DNA of 64,000 nucleotides, taken from Sitta carolinensis (lineage: Eukaryota > Chordata > Aves > Passeriformes > Sittidae). Under the pieces are notes generated by a model. It saw only the letters and a list, made by a program, of their open reading frames with translations. It had not been told where the DNA came from and made no database searches. Both the position numbers and the translations under genes were made by a program. This document shows positions 45,101 to 52,390 of this stretch, piece after piece (the stretch's first letter is position 1; each line of letters opens with the position of its first letter). Location of the stretch: positions 133,105,125 to 133,169,124 of the forward strand of contig CM063284.1 in assembly GCA_032173965.1 (NCBI GenBank), given 5' to 3'.

Positions 45101-48100
45101 CCAAAATAGTACTAATCATGGAAATGTTTTCAAAGTATTTTATTCTGCACTGTTTAACAAAACACCATAATGTAAAAACTAAATCAGAAAGATGACACCA
45201 AAATATCTTCAGGAATCTTTTCTGATAAAAGGCAGTAACCAGTTTAAATACAAAAAGCTGTCCAAAACAACATTACAGAAAACACACATTTCATTTCCAC
45301 TGTGGATGTATACAATCTGAGAAATCATCACAACAACAACTGTATTGGGATTACAAAAACTAGCCAATAAGACAAACTGTCAGATGCTACGCTAAATATA
45401 ATTTTTAGAACTGCCTAAAAATAATCAAGTTGGGATGTTAAATATTCACTGTACCAAGCTGGATTGCTGCTGTAAAACACATTGCACTTGCAAGCGCAGC
45501 AGCTAGGATTTGCTGAAAGTCTCGGTGAAGCATATTTACTATGAGAAATTCCCCTGACAAATGCTGGGTGTAGCAGTGACACTTGTGAGCAGACAGCAAA
45601 TTTTAATAGTTACATCACTCCTTACCTGGAACCAAACTGGCAGTTTTATGTAAATGCAGATGACCAGCACTCCCACTTTAAACCTTTCTATTTAGGTTTA
45701 CAGTCTGTTTCAACTGTTTAGAATTGTCACACTTCATACCTTTGTATCAGTGAGTATAGGTTCTCTCTCATATAAAACAAAAAAACTTTTTAAAATTAAT
45801 GCAAAATACTAATTTCCCTAGAGGGGAAGGGAAAGAGAAAAGAAAGCGGTCTCAGTGAACTGTATTTTTTTAAGTTCAGAAAGACTTTTAGAAATAGAGC
45901 ACAGAGTTTATTGTCAAAATAGTTCTAGGCCAGAAAGAGCAAATAAGATCTGAAGTTCAGATAATTATTCCTGTAATGGAGTAACTAATGCTTGTCATCT
46001 TCACTTAAACTGTCAGGCTTAAGGTTTTGGACATAATACATGTGTGCACCGTGAAAATTAGATTTGTGTATTTATTTCAACATCTTTTTTCTCCGAATTT
46101 TTCCTCTCAATTAAAAAACCTCTAACTACTGCAACAAGGCCTCGTCTTCATGTTTTCTCTGGGGCACATACAGATGCCAACTACTGCAGTCTCCTATGTG
46201 GAGCTGTTTCTAAGAGCCAAATCCTTAGTGGACTTCAGTGAATCCAAGGTTAAAAAAAGTACCTGTACAACTGAAAAACAATACTATTTTTTGTATATTT
46301 TTTTTTCCTGCATAAATGGCTATTAATGCAGACAAAAAGAAAACAGCAGCTTTTACAGTAAGCATCTTGCAAAATTATCTGTAAATTAGATTGCTGCTAG
46401 TGTAATCACTAAAATAAAATACCTTGTCTTCTTTGTAAGTTTCAAATACATACTACCACCTATTTAAGTCACAAATTATTAACTGCGCCAGAACTGTGAA
46501 AAGGCAGCTACAACAAACTGCAGTTTCCCAAGCTTAGGTATATCCTTGGTTGTTTCTCCTCAAATGTCCAGTCATTTTTCATGTAAATATAATTGCATAC
46601 TGAACAGTAATCTACTTTAGTTTAAGAAAGAGTCACAGCCTTCATGTCTATTTTTGATTGAATCACAAATTTGACAAACATCCTACATGGCAATCAGAAC
46701 ATTTCATAAATACATACTATACCAAAAATCACCTCAAATGTACGTGGTTTATAGTTTCTAACTTTTACAAATATTTAGCGCATAAATGTTGTTGACTGAT
46801 ACCTTACTGTTCTTAGAATTAAAAACGTTGTTCTCTGATGGCTTTGACTTGCAATTCCAATCTTAAAATACACCTACTAACAGCTTAGTCCATTAGTCTT
46901 ACTTGAACATTAGTTCAACAAATATGCTCCAACCTTATATATGATTTGAGAAGGAAAAAGGAAGCAACATTTGTGCCCCAATTACTATTTTACTAAATTG
47001 CTTGTGACAGGTCACAACTACTCTCAGCCCAGATCACATTCACAGTACAGTATCACATTACAGTAGCCAAAATAAACTCGCTGCTTTCAAAATGGAAGGA
47101 ACTCAACCCTGCTTCCTCCTCCCCGTTCTTCACCACCAACTCTTCCCTCCTGCAGCATTTTTCAAAATATTCTGATGCACACCCAATAAGGAGCTAAACC
47201 AGTTCAATTTCCTAATGCACTAAATTATATTTACTTCACTTTACCAGGGCTATCTTTTTATCATTTTAGCAAATTAAGTCAGTTTCCAATGGGATCAGAA
47301 ACTTACAGCTAGTGCAACATAAGAGGCGGGGAAACCAAACCTCCGCCTTCAGAAGAGAGCAATTACTTTGACTTACAACATCTCAGAAAAGTTTCAGCAA
47401 GAACATTCACAGACAATTACATATGTACTCTCTAAAAAGCAGTATCTGGGGTGTAGCAAGCAATCGTAATCAGAAGAGGACCCTGGCAGAGCAAAGTCCA
47501 GAAAGGTCTAGAATACCGGCCTGTGTAGAAGTAACCTTCCACATTCAACCAGACATGAAATAACACCGTAAATTCTGATGCTTAAGTTCCTAAATTATTG
47601 TTCTTAAGTAACAATACTCAATAAGATCAAATCTTAATGCACTGCTGCATGTATGAATCCTGTAAGTCTAACAATAATAGTAACGTCATGACAGTCACAC
47701 CACTCCCTCCTCTTCTGAAAGAGGACAATCTAAATTTGGCTATGCTTTCAAGAAATTAATCCTAAAACCAAGTTCAACACTTTGCCCATTACTAAAGTTT
47801 AGTAAGCAGCTGTAACTCAGGGAATTCAAATACTACATCAGTTATAGCTTCCCAGTAATTAAACCACCTATTCCTGTTTGAGGCAGGTTACCTGCACTTT
47901 CGCTAAAGCAGATTAGGAAGTGTTTAAAGCACACCAAAATAAATCACTTAAGCTGAAAGAAGTACTGTATTATCTGCACAAAACTTGCAGATTCTCTAAG
48001 AACGCATCGGTCAATCCCTTCTTTTCCCCAGCTTGGGACAGCAGCGCAGATCACACATGAGAGACAGCAGAGAAGTTCGTGCTCGGGCTGTCTTCCTCTA

Positions 48101-50852
48101 CACGAGAGGACAGGTACTCTCCCAGCAAGCCTGTGGACGTAGCAGAAGAGCAGCAGAGGGGTTGAGGTCGTGCATTATCACTTTAACATGAACACTTTCA
48201 TTATCAGGAACTCTCTCTCCCTCCCTGTGCACGGCTGCTGCAGACGTGTGGGGCCAAGACACCAGCTCCACATCCCTGCTGGCTCCCTGCACAGCCATAC
48301 CACACCCTACGCCAGCTCCTTCCAGCAACATCTGCTTGAGATTTTTAACAGATTTGCTCATCAGTAAATGCAAGGGGGGGTGGCGTTTGCCAGAGCAGCA
48401 GCAACATATCTACCGATCACTTGCACAGTTCCTTAAACTGATGTGCAGATTAAAAGGTATGTTCTTGCTAGATATTTTTTCCCACATAAATTGATTATTA
48501 GAGATAATAAACAATACAAGCAATGCAAAACACACAAATTTTCAGGCACGGCCTGTAGTAAGCAACATTCAAATAACAGAGGCACTGAATGGATTATTAA
48601 GGGAAAACAAAGTCATGTAAAGAACAAGATCATCTTTTCTTCCCCCAAAGCTGACTCTACATACAGACTCACTGAAGCTTCAAATTAACTTTTCTCAGGT
48701 GTGCTACTGGTTACAAAGATGTTACTGCCAGAAAACTTACTACATGACACTTCTAAACACTCATATTCAGAATACCCTCTATTTCACCAAATTCGTTATA
48801 TCTCATCTTCAGGAGGAGAGAAAAGACCACATTAACACTGTGTCAATGACCACTTCAAAAATTACATCTTACTCTATGCTAGGACTTAAATGGTTTAGCT
48901 GACAAAATTTTCTTAGTACAAGGTAAAAACAAAGTCAAAGCTTTGAGATGAATCCTGTCCCTGAAGGTTAGTTCATATACAGAAAGTCATTTAAGTAAAG
49001 GTGAAAGACTCCCCTTCTCCTTCCCAGAGCAGCAAGTTAAACTGCTCCTGTGAGGTTTCATAACAGCCAAGAAAAGGCTATTTGTCATGGTTACACCCAC
49101 TTCCTAACCCAATATAAAATTAAGAAATATACTAAGAATTTACTAAGATTAACTTATTTATGAAACTGTGTCAAACTTCCTTCACAAAGTACAAACTCTC
49201 CAACCCTGAAAGAGGTGGATAATCAACAAAATATACCTAATACCCATTGCAACAGAAGCTGGACACATCTTTTTCAAATATTAAAGCCATTAATTATTTA
49301 CATCCAAACACTCTATGGAGTTGCTTCTCAAACTGCAGGCCATACTGAATTCTTCTCCCATTAAATGCCTTATATTCAGTTTGCAGACAACAAATTGCTT
49401 GGGGAAAAAATTCCAAGTTATCTATCTTCCTTAATAAACTTACCAGAAAATCCTTAATTACCTCCATTCATCCTAAACAAAAGCTTAGCCTAGTATCGGT
49501 TTCAAAAGATGAATCCTAATACAACTACAAAATTAGGTATGACCTTCTCCTCTGTGAACTCTCTTCAGTGTCACCACCTCTCAGACATCTGAGTGAAGAA
49601 GCCAACATTGTTTCAGCTTATTTGAGAGAGCACTAATAATTATCATCAAGGTACAATATTAACCTCCATTTTCAAAAACACTAGCTAAGAAGTATTTTCA
49701 GACGATGAGCAGACGTGCTCAGGAGTCCTCCAATTATTTGTGGTTCTACAGTTACTTTCTCCTCTTTTCTTTGAAGCATTTTACCAATCTCACAGTTGCT
49801 GCATGAATAAGTGTGATAACAAATTACACAGAAAACCTAGTAAGAACTGTAGAACACAATGACTGAAAATGCACCAAACCAAACTAGAAAAAACTACTTC
49901 CTCACATTTTGTCGACTACTTAAAAGCAGAGCAATACTTCAGAAGTACGGCTTCCAAAAACACTTCACTGCCTTCACACACCTTCACTTGATATTAAGCA
50001 TAATGTATCAAATACATGATTACAAAAATTCAAGTGCCCTGTATCCTGAACACACAGGGATTGCACCAATAAATGCCTTGTGTTTTAAGTGATTACTCCT
50101 TAGATGCAGGACACAAATCCATTACTGAAAGCATACAATGCAGAATTATGATCCCAAAATCTGATTTTGAAAAACAACTATCATTCAAAATACAGTCAGA
50201 AAAAAAAAAACCCTGACTTGACCATTGGGTGCAGCACAGACTCAAAAAAGCCTATAAAGTGAGAGAGAAAAGAAACATCACAGAGACATGAGATGTTCCA
50301 AGATCCTAACTTATATAAGTATGTGTCTGAGAATTCATTAAGCTATCTAGATCTTGATCTACACTGACAGAATAGTAATAAGCAACAATGCTACTGATAA
50401 AATTGAACTGGCATCTCCAGCACATGTGTGTGCCTCAACCCTATTCATGAATCATTCTGACTTCACTGCATTACAAGTTCTGATACAGTTACTGCACTTT
50501 CAGTAAAATTACACTTATAAAGTCAAAATTTCTGACTTGCAGCTCAGATCAAGGAATCACTTGATTTTTCAGAATAGTCACTACTTAACAGCACTTCTGC
50601 AGCTTTTTCCATATATTAATTACTACACATATTGAAGCTTCCTGTATCAAACAGTAGTTGTAAGAGCTGCTGCTGTGGTAAGAAAAAAAAATTTAAAAAA
50701 ATGAGAAATCATTATGAAGACTGAAAGAAACTCGTATTTTATATCAATATGTCAACAGAAGAGGTATCATTAAAGAAAAAACAGATGAGCTCTCTCACTT
50801 GGAGCAAAGTGTGATAATTACATGCTAAATGTTTTCTAAGGGCCTATCAACA

Positions 50853-50884
<32 letters not shown>

Positions 50885-52390
50885 CCCACTGAGGTCCTTT
50901 CAAGTTCAAAGCCCTAGATCTTCCTCCAAACCAAAACAGTGCAAGCAATAAGTGGATGAACTCCTAGTTCAGCATCATCTCTCAGTTTCTTACTGTAAAG
51001 GAAGATGGTCTATGCCAAATCTGAATGTAGTACCTATGGAGAGAGCAAATCAATCTCACAGGAAAGACTAGGCCTCCTAAGGAAGCAGGATTCTGCAAAA
51101 CGTATTATCAGGCTAAGGGAAAAAATACACTCCACGTTAACACACTTCAGGTTTTGGATCTGTTTTATCTTTTCTCTTCCCTGTGTAAGCATATAGATTA
51201 TGTTGTTAGGCAGAAATTCTGCCTTCAAAACTACCTATTTTCCTCATCGTACACTCTCAAACCTCACCTGTTTTAAGAGGCATCTCAGCAAAGACTGCTC
51301 TAGGAAAAGTGACCTAACTACAAACAACTGTGAAGTGAGCTGTACCCTGACCTACTGGCAGCATCAAACCAGGAGAGTATAAACAAGAACTTATGCTTTT
51401 TAAGACTTAAAAATATTTAAATATTGTTTAGAATAATTCAATAACATTTATCTTTAGTGTAAAAACACGTCAGGTTTCTATCCAGTGATGATTAAAGATT
51501 ACGATTTATTCACACATAAATCTGTGAGAAATTAAAGATGAAGTTACTGGGTTTTAAAAATTCCTAGGAAAAGAGCAGAAGTAAAATTTGCAAGCTATTA
51601 CACATACCATTAACAACTGCTACGGAAGAAATATTTGACAGCCACACAGAGCAGTCGAATACACGTCAAGCAGTGAAGAAAATTTGGTTCACGGATTCAT
51701 TTTCTCTCCAAGCACTCTAGTTTCTCCTCAGCCTGCAATTGCTCTCCCTCAATCCTATACGAAGTTAGCTGCGTGGTTTCCAGGCTGGCAGCTGTCATCC
51801 CTATCTCAGCCAAGCCGCACACCATCAGTGATTTGGAGATCGGGCCTCCTTTTGTATCTAACACGGGGTGCGTGAGCAGGGGAAGGCAGCGCACACCGGC
51901 GCTGCGTGTGACAGCGCTGCCGCCTTTATCCCCGCTCCCGTCATTCTCTCACACACCGCGATCCCCCACCCGCATTGTCTGCCTCGCTCCATCCCTGATT
52001 AATATGGACACGTTCTCGCTCCTCCGCCAGGGATCCCCGGGAACCCACTTCCTCGGCCAGGGATCCCCGGGAACCTCCTTCCTCGGCCGGACGCCGGGAT
52101 TTCCCTAGCCGGCCGGAGCCCCCGCCGGGCCCGCGGCGAAGGTCGCGGCCCCCCAACCCCGCGCGGGACGAAGTTGGCGGCGGCGGCCGCCGGGAGAGGC
52201 CGCACGGAGCGGGACGCCGCGAGACCCGGCGGAACCGCGGCCCGGCAAGGGGGGTCGAGCCGGCCCCGCTGCCCCGGGGGGCCCCTCCCCTCGTCCCCGG
52301 GGGGCCCCTCCCCTCCGCCCCCCCTCACCGGTCGTTGAGCTGGTCCTCGGTGCCCGGCAGCGGGTGCACCACGAAGTGGATCGAGGTCAT
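1..52390 (-). CDS. UBR5: UBR5 E3 ubiquitin ligase, N-terminal part, 20 exons (partial, 3' end off the window)
   Basis: UBR5 is a very large HECT-family ubiquitin ligase, mainly nuclear, that recognises N-degrons and builds branched or K48-linked ubiquitin chains. It acts in DNA damage signalling, transcription and removal of orphan proteins (family knowledge). Seen here: twenty minus-strand exons that join in frame into about 842 residues, starting [17 protein letters not shown] and ending in exon 20 at [11 protein letters not shown]. Order: N-terminal beta-propeller strands (1-100), Gly/Ser/Arg-rich linker (90-180), UBA domain (about 184-230), acidic stretch (228-240), Arg/Glu-rich segment (300-325), RCC1-like propeller repeats (about 360-590), basic clusters (around 505 and 633), a small beta-barrel-like segment (about 655-720) and more propeller. 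Numbering includes the optional VLLLPL. All junctions are GT-AG except one GC-AG. The absence of stops over 842 codons argues for a functional gene. The UBR box, MLLE and catalytic HECT domain are expected left of base 1. Confidence 0.98.
111..946 (-). other. UBR5 intron 19
   Basis: This 836-base AT-rich intron has a T10 run near 571. I see no gene, repeat family or RNA gene in it. Confidence 0.85.
947..1101 (-). CDS. UBR5: UBR5 coding exon 19 (propeller)
   Basis: This 155-nt exon encodes residues 755-806 ([19 protein letters not shown] ... [19 protein letters not shown] ... FTAGQ). Propeller strands with the [11 protein letters not shown] pattern. Acceptor TGTCTTTGAAG, preceded by a fair pyrimidine tract; donor GTTTGT, phase 0 out. 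Confidence 0.97.
1311..1422 (-). CDS. UBR5: UBR5 coding exon 18
   Basis: This 112-nt exon encodes residues 718-755 ([20 protein letters not shown], then [18 protein letters not shown]). It returns from the beta-barrel to the propeller. Acceptor TTTTCAG, donor GTAAGG, phase 1 out. The upstream intron is only 97 nt. Confidence 0.97.
1520..1663 (-). CDS. UBR5: UBR5 coding exon 17 (small beta-barrel)
   Basis: This 144-nt exon encodes residues 670-717. It begins [15 protein letters not shown], strongly beta-strand and Tudor-like, has a Ser/Asn/Asp-rich loop ([18 protein letters not shown]) that is the most variable part, and ends [12 protein letters not shown]. Phase 0 at both ends. Acceptor CTGCCTGTAG, donor GTATGT. 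Confidence 0.97.
1664..8266 (-). other. UBR5 intron 16 (6.6 kb)
   Basis: AT-rich intronic sequence with no recognisable transposon. An open frame on the plus strand (about 7559-8002) has no family signature and is taken as chance. At 7970-8035 the phrase TTAATATT recurs several times in a degenerate AT-rich tandem pattern. Otherwise I see nothing I can name. Confidence 0.8.
8267..8379 (-). CDS. UBR5: UBR5 coding exon 16 (KRRR basic motif; start of small beta-barrel)
   Basis: This 113-nt exon encodes residues 632-669. It starts [14 protein letters not shown], a basic cluster with an adjacent phosphorylatable Ser/Thr, then [20 protein letters not shown]. The second half is beta-rich and with exon 17 forms the small beta-barrel module reported for UBR5. 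Acceptor TTTGTCTCAG; donor GTTTGT, which is weak; phase 0 out. Confidence 0.97.
8380..9966 (-). other. UBR5 intron 15 (1.6 kb)
   Basis: AT-rich intron with no recognisable gene or repeat family. Confidence 0.8.
9967..10076 (-). CDS. UBR5: UBR5 coding exon 15 (Ser/Pro-rich linker)
   Basis: This 110-nt exon encodes residues 595-632 ([18 protein letters not shown], then [18 protein letters not shown]). It is a disordered Ser/Pro-rich linker with likely proline-directed phosphorylation sites (PPPSP). Acceptor ATTCTAG, donor GTAAGT, phase 1 out. Confidence 0.97.
10077..10847 (-). other. UBR5 intron 14 (0.8 kb)
   Basis: Ordinary AT-rich intron; nothing recognised. Confidence 0.8.
10848..11032 (-). 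CDS. UBR5: UBR5 coding exon 14 (propeller)
   Basis: This 185-nt exon encodes residues 534-595 ([19 protein letters not shown] ... [20 protein letters not shown] ... SKTTETK). It is the last part of a propeller blade followed by the start of a charged linker. Acceptor TACCTGTAG, donor GTAAGT, phase 2 out. Confidence 0.97.
11033..11844 (-). other. UBR5 intron 13 (0.8 kb, GC-AG)
   Basis: The intron begins GCAAGTAC on the minus strand and ends CCTGTAG, so it belongs to the GC-AG class handled by the major spliceosome. The interior is AT-rich and holds nothing I recognise. Confidence 0.9.
11845..11962 (-). CDS. UBR5: UBR5 coding exon 13 (basic NLS-like segment; GC donor)
   Basis: This 118-nt exon encodes residues 494-533 ([20 protein letters not shown], then [10 protein letters not shown] and MPNITVGTQ). 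The Lys/Arg cluster [15 protein letters not shown] looks like a nuclear localisation signal. The exon ends CAG|GCAAGT: a GC rather than GT donor, but otherwise a perfect match to U1 snRNA. Phase 2 in, phase 0 out. Confidence 0.96.
11963..13843 (-). other. UBR5 intron 12 (1.9 kb)
   Basis: A short G/T-rich simple stretch on the plus strand is at 13273-13306. Otherwise AT-rich unique-looking sequence without recognised features. Confidence 0.8.
13844..13998 (-). CDS. UBR5: UBR5 coding exon 12 (propeller)
   Basis: This 155-nt exon encodes residues 443-494 ([19 protein letters not shown] ... [18 protein letters not shown] ... LYWW). The strand LYWWG across the exon 12/13 junction is a classic RCC1-type blade end. 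Acceptor CTCCCTTAG, donor GTAAGT, phase 2 out. Confidence 0.97.
13999..14715 (-). other. UBR5 intron 11 (0.7 kb)
   Basis: AT-rich, with a purine-rich stretch on the plus strand at 14010-14055 next to the exon 12 acceptor, which is the expected polypyrimidine region on the transcribed strand. A T10 run is at 14165. Nothing else recognised. Confidence 0.8.
14716..14826 (-). CDS. UBR5: UBR5 coding exon 11 (propeller)
   Basis: This 111-nt exon encodes residues 406-442 ([19 protein letters not shown] ... VATENNK), a propeller blade. Phase 0 at both ends. The acceptor is TTTCTAAAG, with A at -3, an unfavourable base, and the upstream intron is only 79 nt. Met replaces the Thr that I recall in mammals after PRA. 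Confidence 0.97.
14827..14905 (-). other. UBR5 intron 10, very short (79 nt)
   Basis: Begins GTACTG and ends TTTCTAAAG on the minus strand. At 79 nt it is near the lower limit for efficient vertebrate splicing. The acceptor has A rather than a pyrimidine at -3. Confidence 0.92.
14906..15022 (-). CDS. UBR5: UBR5 coding exon 10 (RCC1-like propeller)
   Basis: This 117-nt exon encodes residues 367-405 ([19 protein letters not shown] ... [18 protein letters not shown]). The pattern 'exposed G-E-L-Y-Q-W' is the RCC1/propeller blade signature. It is phase 0 at both ends. Donor GTACTG; acceptor ...TTTGTAG. Confidence 0.97.
15023..19206 (-). other. UBR5 intron 9 (4.2 kb)
   Basis: Contains an A/C-rich simple stretch at 18131-18171 and a TTTGG-type simple stretch at 18499-18548. 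No transposon or gene recognised. Confidence 0.8.
19207..19418 (-). CDS. UBR5: UBR5 coding exon 9 with two in-frame 3' splice sites (long or short form)
   Basis: The exon encodes [20 protein letters not shown], then [13 protein letters not shown] and ends EDLQWWPDK. The start can be 19418 (after ACCAG, 212 nt) or 19400 (after CCCTTAG, 194 nt). The 18-nt difference encodes VLLLPL (residues 296-301 of the long form), a known optional hexapeptide in UBR5 isoforms. Both acceptors keep the reading frame with exon 8. The Arg/Glu-rich helix and the Ser/Thr-rich part lie outside the propeller; QWWPDK begins the next propeller strand. Donor GTACGG, phase 0. Confidence 0.97.
19401..19418 (-). promoter_or_regulatory. 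UBR5: 18-nt optional segment: coding for VLLLPL or polypyrimidine tract of the distal acceptor
   Basis: Read on the minus strand the segment is TTCTCCTTCTTCCCTTAG. If the proximal AG (c/t at 19419-19420) is used, the segment is translated as VLLLPL. If the distal AG (its own last two bases) is used, the same pyrimidine-rich bases are the splicing signal and are removed. The proximal acceptor itself has a poor pyrimidine tract, so the distal site may be preferred unless helped by a factor; that preference is inference. Confidence 0.85.
19419..21391 (-). other. UBR5 intron 8 (about 2 kb)
   Basis: AT-rich intron. An oligo-T run is at 20870-20879 and a GA-rich stretch at 20976-21008. Nothing else recognised. 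The intron's 3' end is variable by 18 nt because of the two exon 9 acceptors. Confidence 0.8.
21392..21541 (-). CDS. UBR5: UBR5 coding exon 8
   Basis: This 150-nt exon encodes residues 246-295 ([17 protein letters not shown] ... [11 protein letters not shown] ... LGSSR). Phase 1 at both ends, so it is a symmetric cassette. Acceptor TCTTATAG, donor GTAATT. The next exon has two competing acceptors, both of which keep the frame with this donor. Confidence 0.97.
22686..22730 (+). repeat. A-rich low-complexity tract
   Basis: Nearly pure A interrupted by single G or C. It lies in intron 7 antisense to UBR5. Confidence 0.85.
24214..24285 (+). repeat. A-rich low-complexity tract
   Basis: A run of 24 A is followed by A-runs separated by single or double C. 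It would be U/G-rich in UBR5 pre-mRNA. No repeat body or target-site duplication is seen next to it. Confidence 0.85.
24493..24537 (+). repeat. A-rich low-complexity tract, (AAAAC)-like
   Basis: A-runs with C interruptions grading into pure A, then a T-rich turn. Simple sequence only. Confidence 0.8.
28082..28241 (-). CDS. UBR5: UBR5 coding exon 7 (UBA domain core and acidic stretch)
   Basis: This 160-nt exon encodes residues 193-246. It contains most of the UBA domain ([18 protein letters not shown], then [13 protein letters not shown]), the three-helix fold that in UBR5 binds ubiquitin. A strongly acidic [14 protein letters not shown] segment follows. The donor is G|GTTTGT, which is weak; phase 1 out. 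The UBA is split over exons 6 and 7. Confidence 0.98.
28242..29998 (-). other. UBR5 intron 6 (1.8 kb)
   Basis: AT-rich, with an AAAAC microsatellite at 29003-29061. Nothing else recognised. Confidence 0.8.
29003..29061 (+). repeat. (AAAAC)n microsatellite ending in poly-A
   Basis: Several perfect AAAAC units are followed by AAAC/AAC variants and an A16 run. Likely polymorphic in length. Confidence 0.85.
29999..30188 (-). CDS. UBR5: UBR5 coding exon 6 (Gly/Ser/Arg linker and start of UBA)
   Basis: This 190-nt exon encodes residues 129-192. It starts [19 protein letters not shown], a disordered Gly/Ser tract, continues with a basic [13 protein letters not shown] stretch, and ends VIPEELISQ, the first helix of the UBA domain. 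The acceptor is TCTTCTAG; the donor is CAG|GTGTGTG, weaker than the other donors here. Phase 2 in, phase 0 out. Confidence 0.97.
30189..33204 (-). other. UBR5 intron 5 (3.0 kb)
   Basis: AT-rich, no recognised repeat family, RNA gene or other coding exon. Confidence 0.8.
33205..33324 (-). CDS. UBR5: UBR5 coding exon 5
   Basis: This 120-nt exon encodes residues 89-129: a Ser/Gly/Arg-rich linker ([15 protein letters not shown]) followed by the conserved [18 protein letters not shown]. Low-complexity Ser/Gly sequence is typical of a disordered insert. Acceptor TTACTTTCAG, donor GTAAGT, phase 2 at both ends, so the exon is symmetric. Confidence 0.96.
33325..34122 (-). other. UBR5 intron 4 (0.8 kb)
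   Basis: Ordinary AT-rich intron with nothing recognised. Confidence 0.8.
34123..34199 (-). CDS. UBR5: UBR5 coding exon 4
   Basis: This 77-nt exon encodes residues 64-89 ([20 protein letters not shown], then PESSDG). The first part is the conserved propeller strand. The last residues differ from the mammalian form I remember (DNND instead of ESSD) and open the flexible linker. Donor GTAAGA, phase 2 out; the upstream intron is only 177 bases. Confidence 0.96.
34377..34458 (-). CDS. UBR5: UBR5 coding exon 3
   Basis: This 82-nt exon encodes residues 36-63 ([14 protein letters not shown] ... HAAFLLE), part of the N-terminal propeller blade. The acceptor is TTTATTTTCAG and the donor GTAAGT, phase 2 in and phase 0 out. 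Confidence 0.97.
34459..34940 (-). other. UBR5 intron 2 (0.5 kb)
   Basis: Ordinary AT-rich intron with nothing recognised. Confidence 0.8.
34941..34985 (-). CDS. UBR5: UBR5 coding exon 2
   Basis: This 45-nt exon encodes residues 21-36 ([14 protein letters not shown], then a split Ser). The acceptor is TTTCTGTTTCAG and the donor is GTAAGG, phase 2 at both ends, so skipping would keep the frame. It is the first exon after the 17.3 kb first intron. Confidence 0.96.
38336..38432 (+). repeat. A/C-rich low-complexity tract
   Basis: Runs of A broken by CC and ACC, including AAAAAACCCC-like motifs. Simple sequence, antisense to UBR5. Confidence 0.75.
40262..41320 (+). mobile_element. CR1 LINE, 5'-truncated and decayed, with reverse transcriptase remnant
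   Basis: CR1 elements are the dominant non-LTR retrotransposons of birds. In frame with 40377 the DNA encodes [16 protein letters not shown] and then [10 protein letters not shown], the RT palm motif with the catalytic FADD at 40512-40523. The same frame upstream reads LDEQTVR followed by a stop (TGA at 40341) where CR1 normally continues WTVRW. Downstream parts match CR1 only with frame changes. The non-coding 3' part (DNA near 41060-41320) has typical CR1 phrases such as AGGCTCTATCTGAACATCAGG. It is inserted antisense to UBR5 and is inactive. Confidence 0.9.
42349..42392. repeat. Perfect inverted repeat, 20-bp arms, 4-base loop
   Basis: The left arm 42349-42368 (TATTTAACTATCCATCACTT) is exactly the reverse complement of the right arm 42373-42392. 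The loop is TAGG. The next outer pair (C42348, T42393) does not match. No transposon hallmark or target-site duplication is seen around it. Confidence 0.95.
44697..44711 (+). repeat. Poly-A tract
   Basis: Fifteen A in a row in intron 1, antisense to UBR5. Confidence 0.85.
50854..50876 (+). repeat. Poly-A tract
   Basis: About 23 A in a row in intron 1; likely length-polymorphic. Confidence 0.9.
52021..52089. repeat. 30-bp tandem repeat, two copies and a partial third, in the CpG island
   Basis: 52021-52050 and 52051-52080 match at 27 of 30 positions, and 52081-52089 repeats the start. Each copy holds CCAGGGATCCCCGGGAACC. It lies in intron 1, about 250 bases past exon 1. Confidence 0.9.
52272..52317 (-). 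repeat. 23-bp tandem duplication, G-rich on the UBR5 strand
   Basis: Copies at 52272-52294 and 52295-52317 differ at two positions. On the transcribed RNA they give blocks GGGGAGGGGCCCCCCGGGG. The array ends about 11 bases from the exon 1 donor at 52327-52328. Confidence 0.9.
52329..52390 (-). CDS. UBR5: UBR5 coding exon 1 (start codon)
   Basis: The ATG is at 52388-52390 and the exon encodes residues 1-20 plus two bases of codon 21 (Arg). The peptide starts [10 protein letters not shown] and ends EDQLND, the conserved UBR5 N-terminus and first strand of the beta-propeller. The ATG has A at -3, a favourable context. The donor reads CG|GTGAGG at 52327-52328, phase 2. The exon lies inside the CpG island and its coding part is strongly GC-rich, unlike every later exon. 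Confidence 0.97.

Larger units (their letters stand above)
34986..52328 (-). other. UBR5 intron 1 (17.3 kb)
   Basis: The large first intron holds a decayed CR1 LINE fragment (40262-41320), a perfect 20-bp hairpin (42349-42392), A-rich tracts (38336-38432, 44697-44711, 50854-50876), two patches that keep CpG (38563-38711 and 48003-48400) and, at its 5' end, the CpG island with two GC-rich tandem duplications. No alternative first exon or nested gene can be supported from sequence alone. The rest is AT-rich DNA without recognised features. Confidence 0.85.

Noticed and set aside
48098..48373. Open frames on both strands in the GC-rich patch of intron 1
   Set aside because: No recognisable protein family and no splice sites in phase with UBR5. 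The composition is reported as a finding instead.
1..52390. Intronic snoRNA, miRNA or tRNA genes
   Set aside because: I saw no convincing tRNA cloverleaf or C/D or H/ACA box pair, but I could not run a structural search, so absence is not proven.
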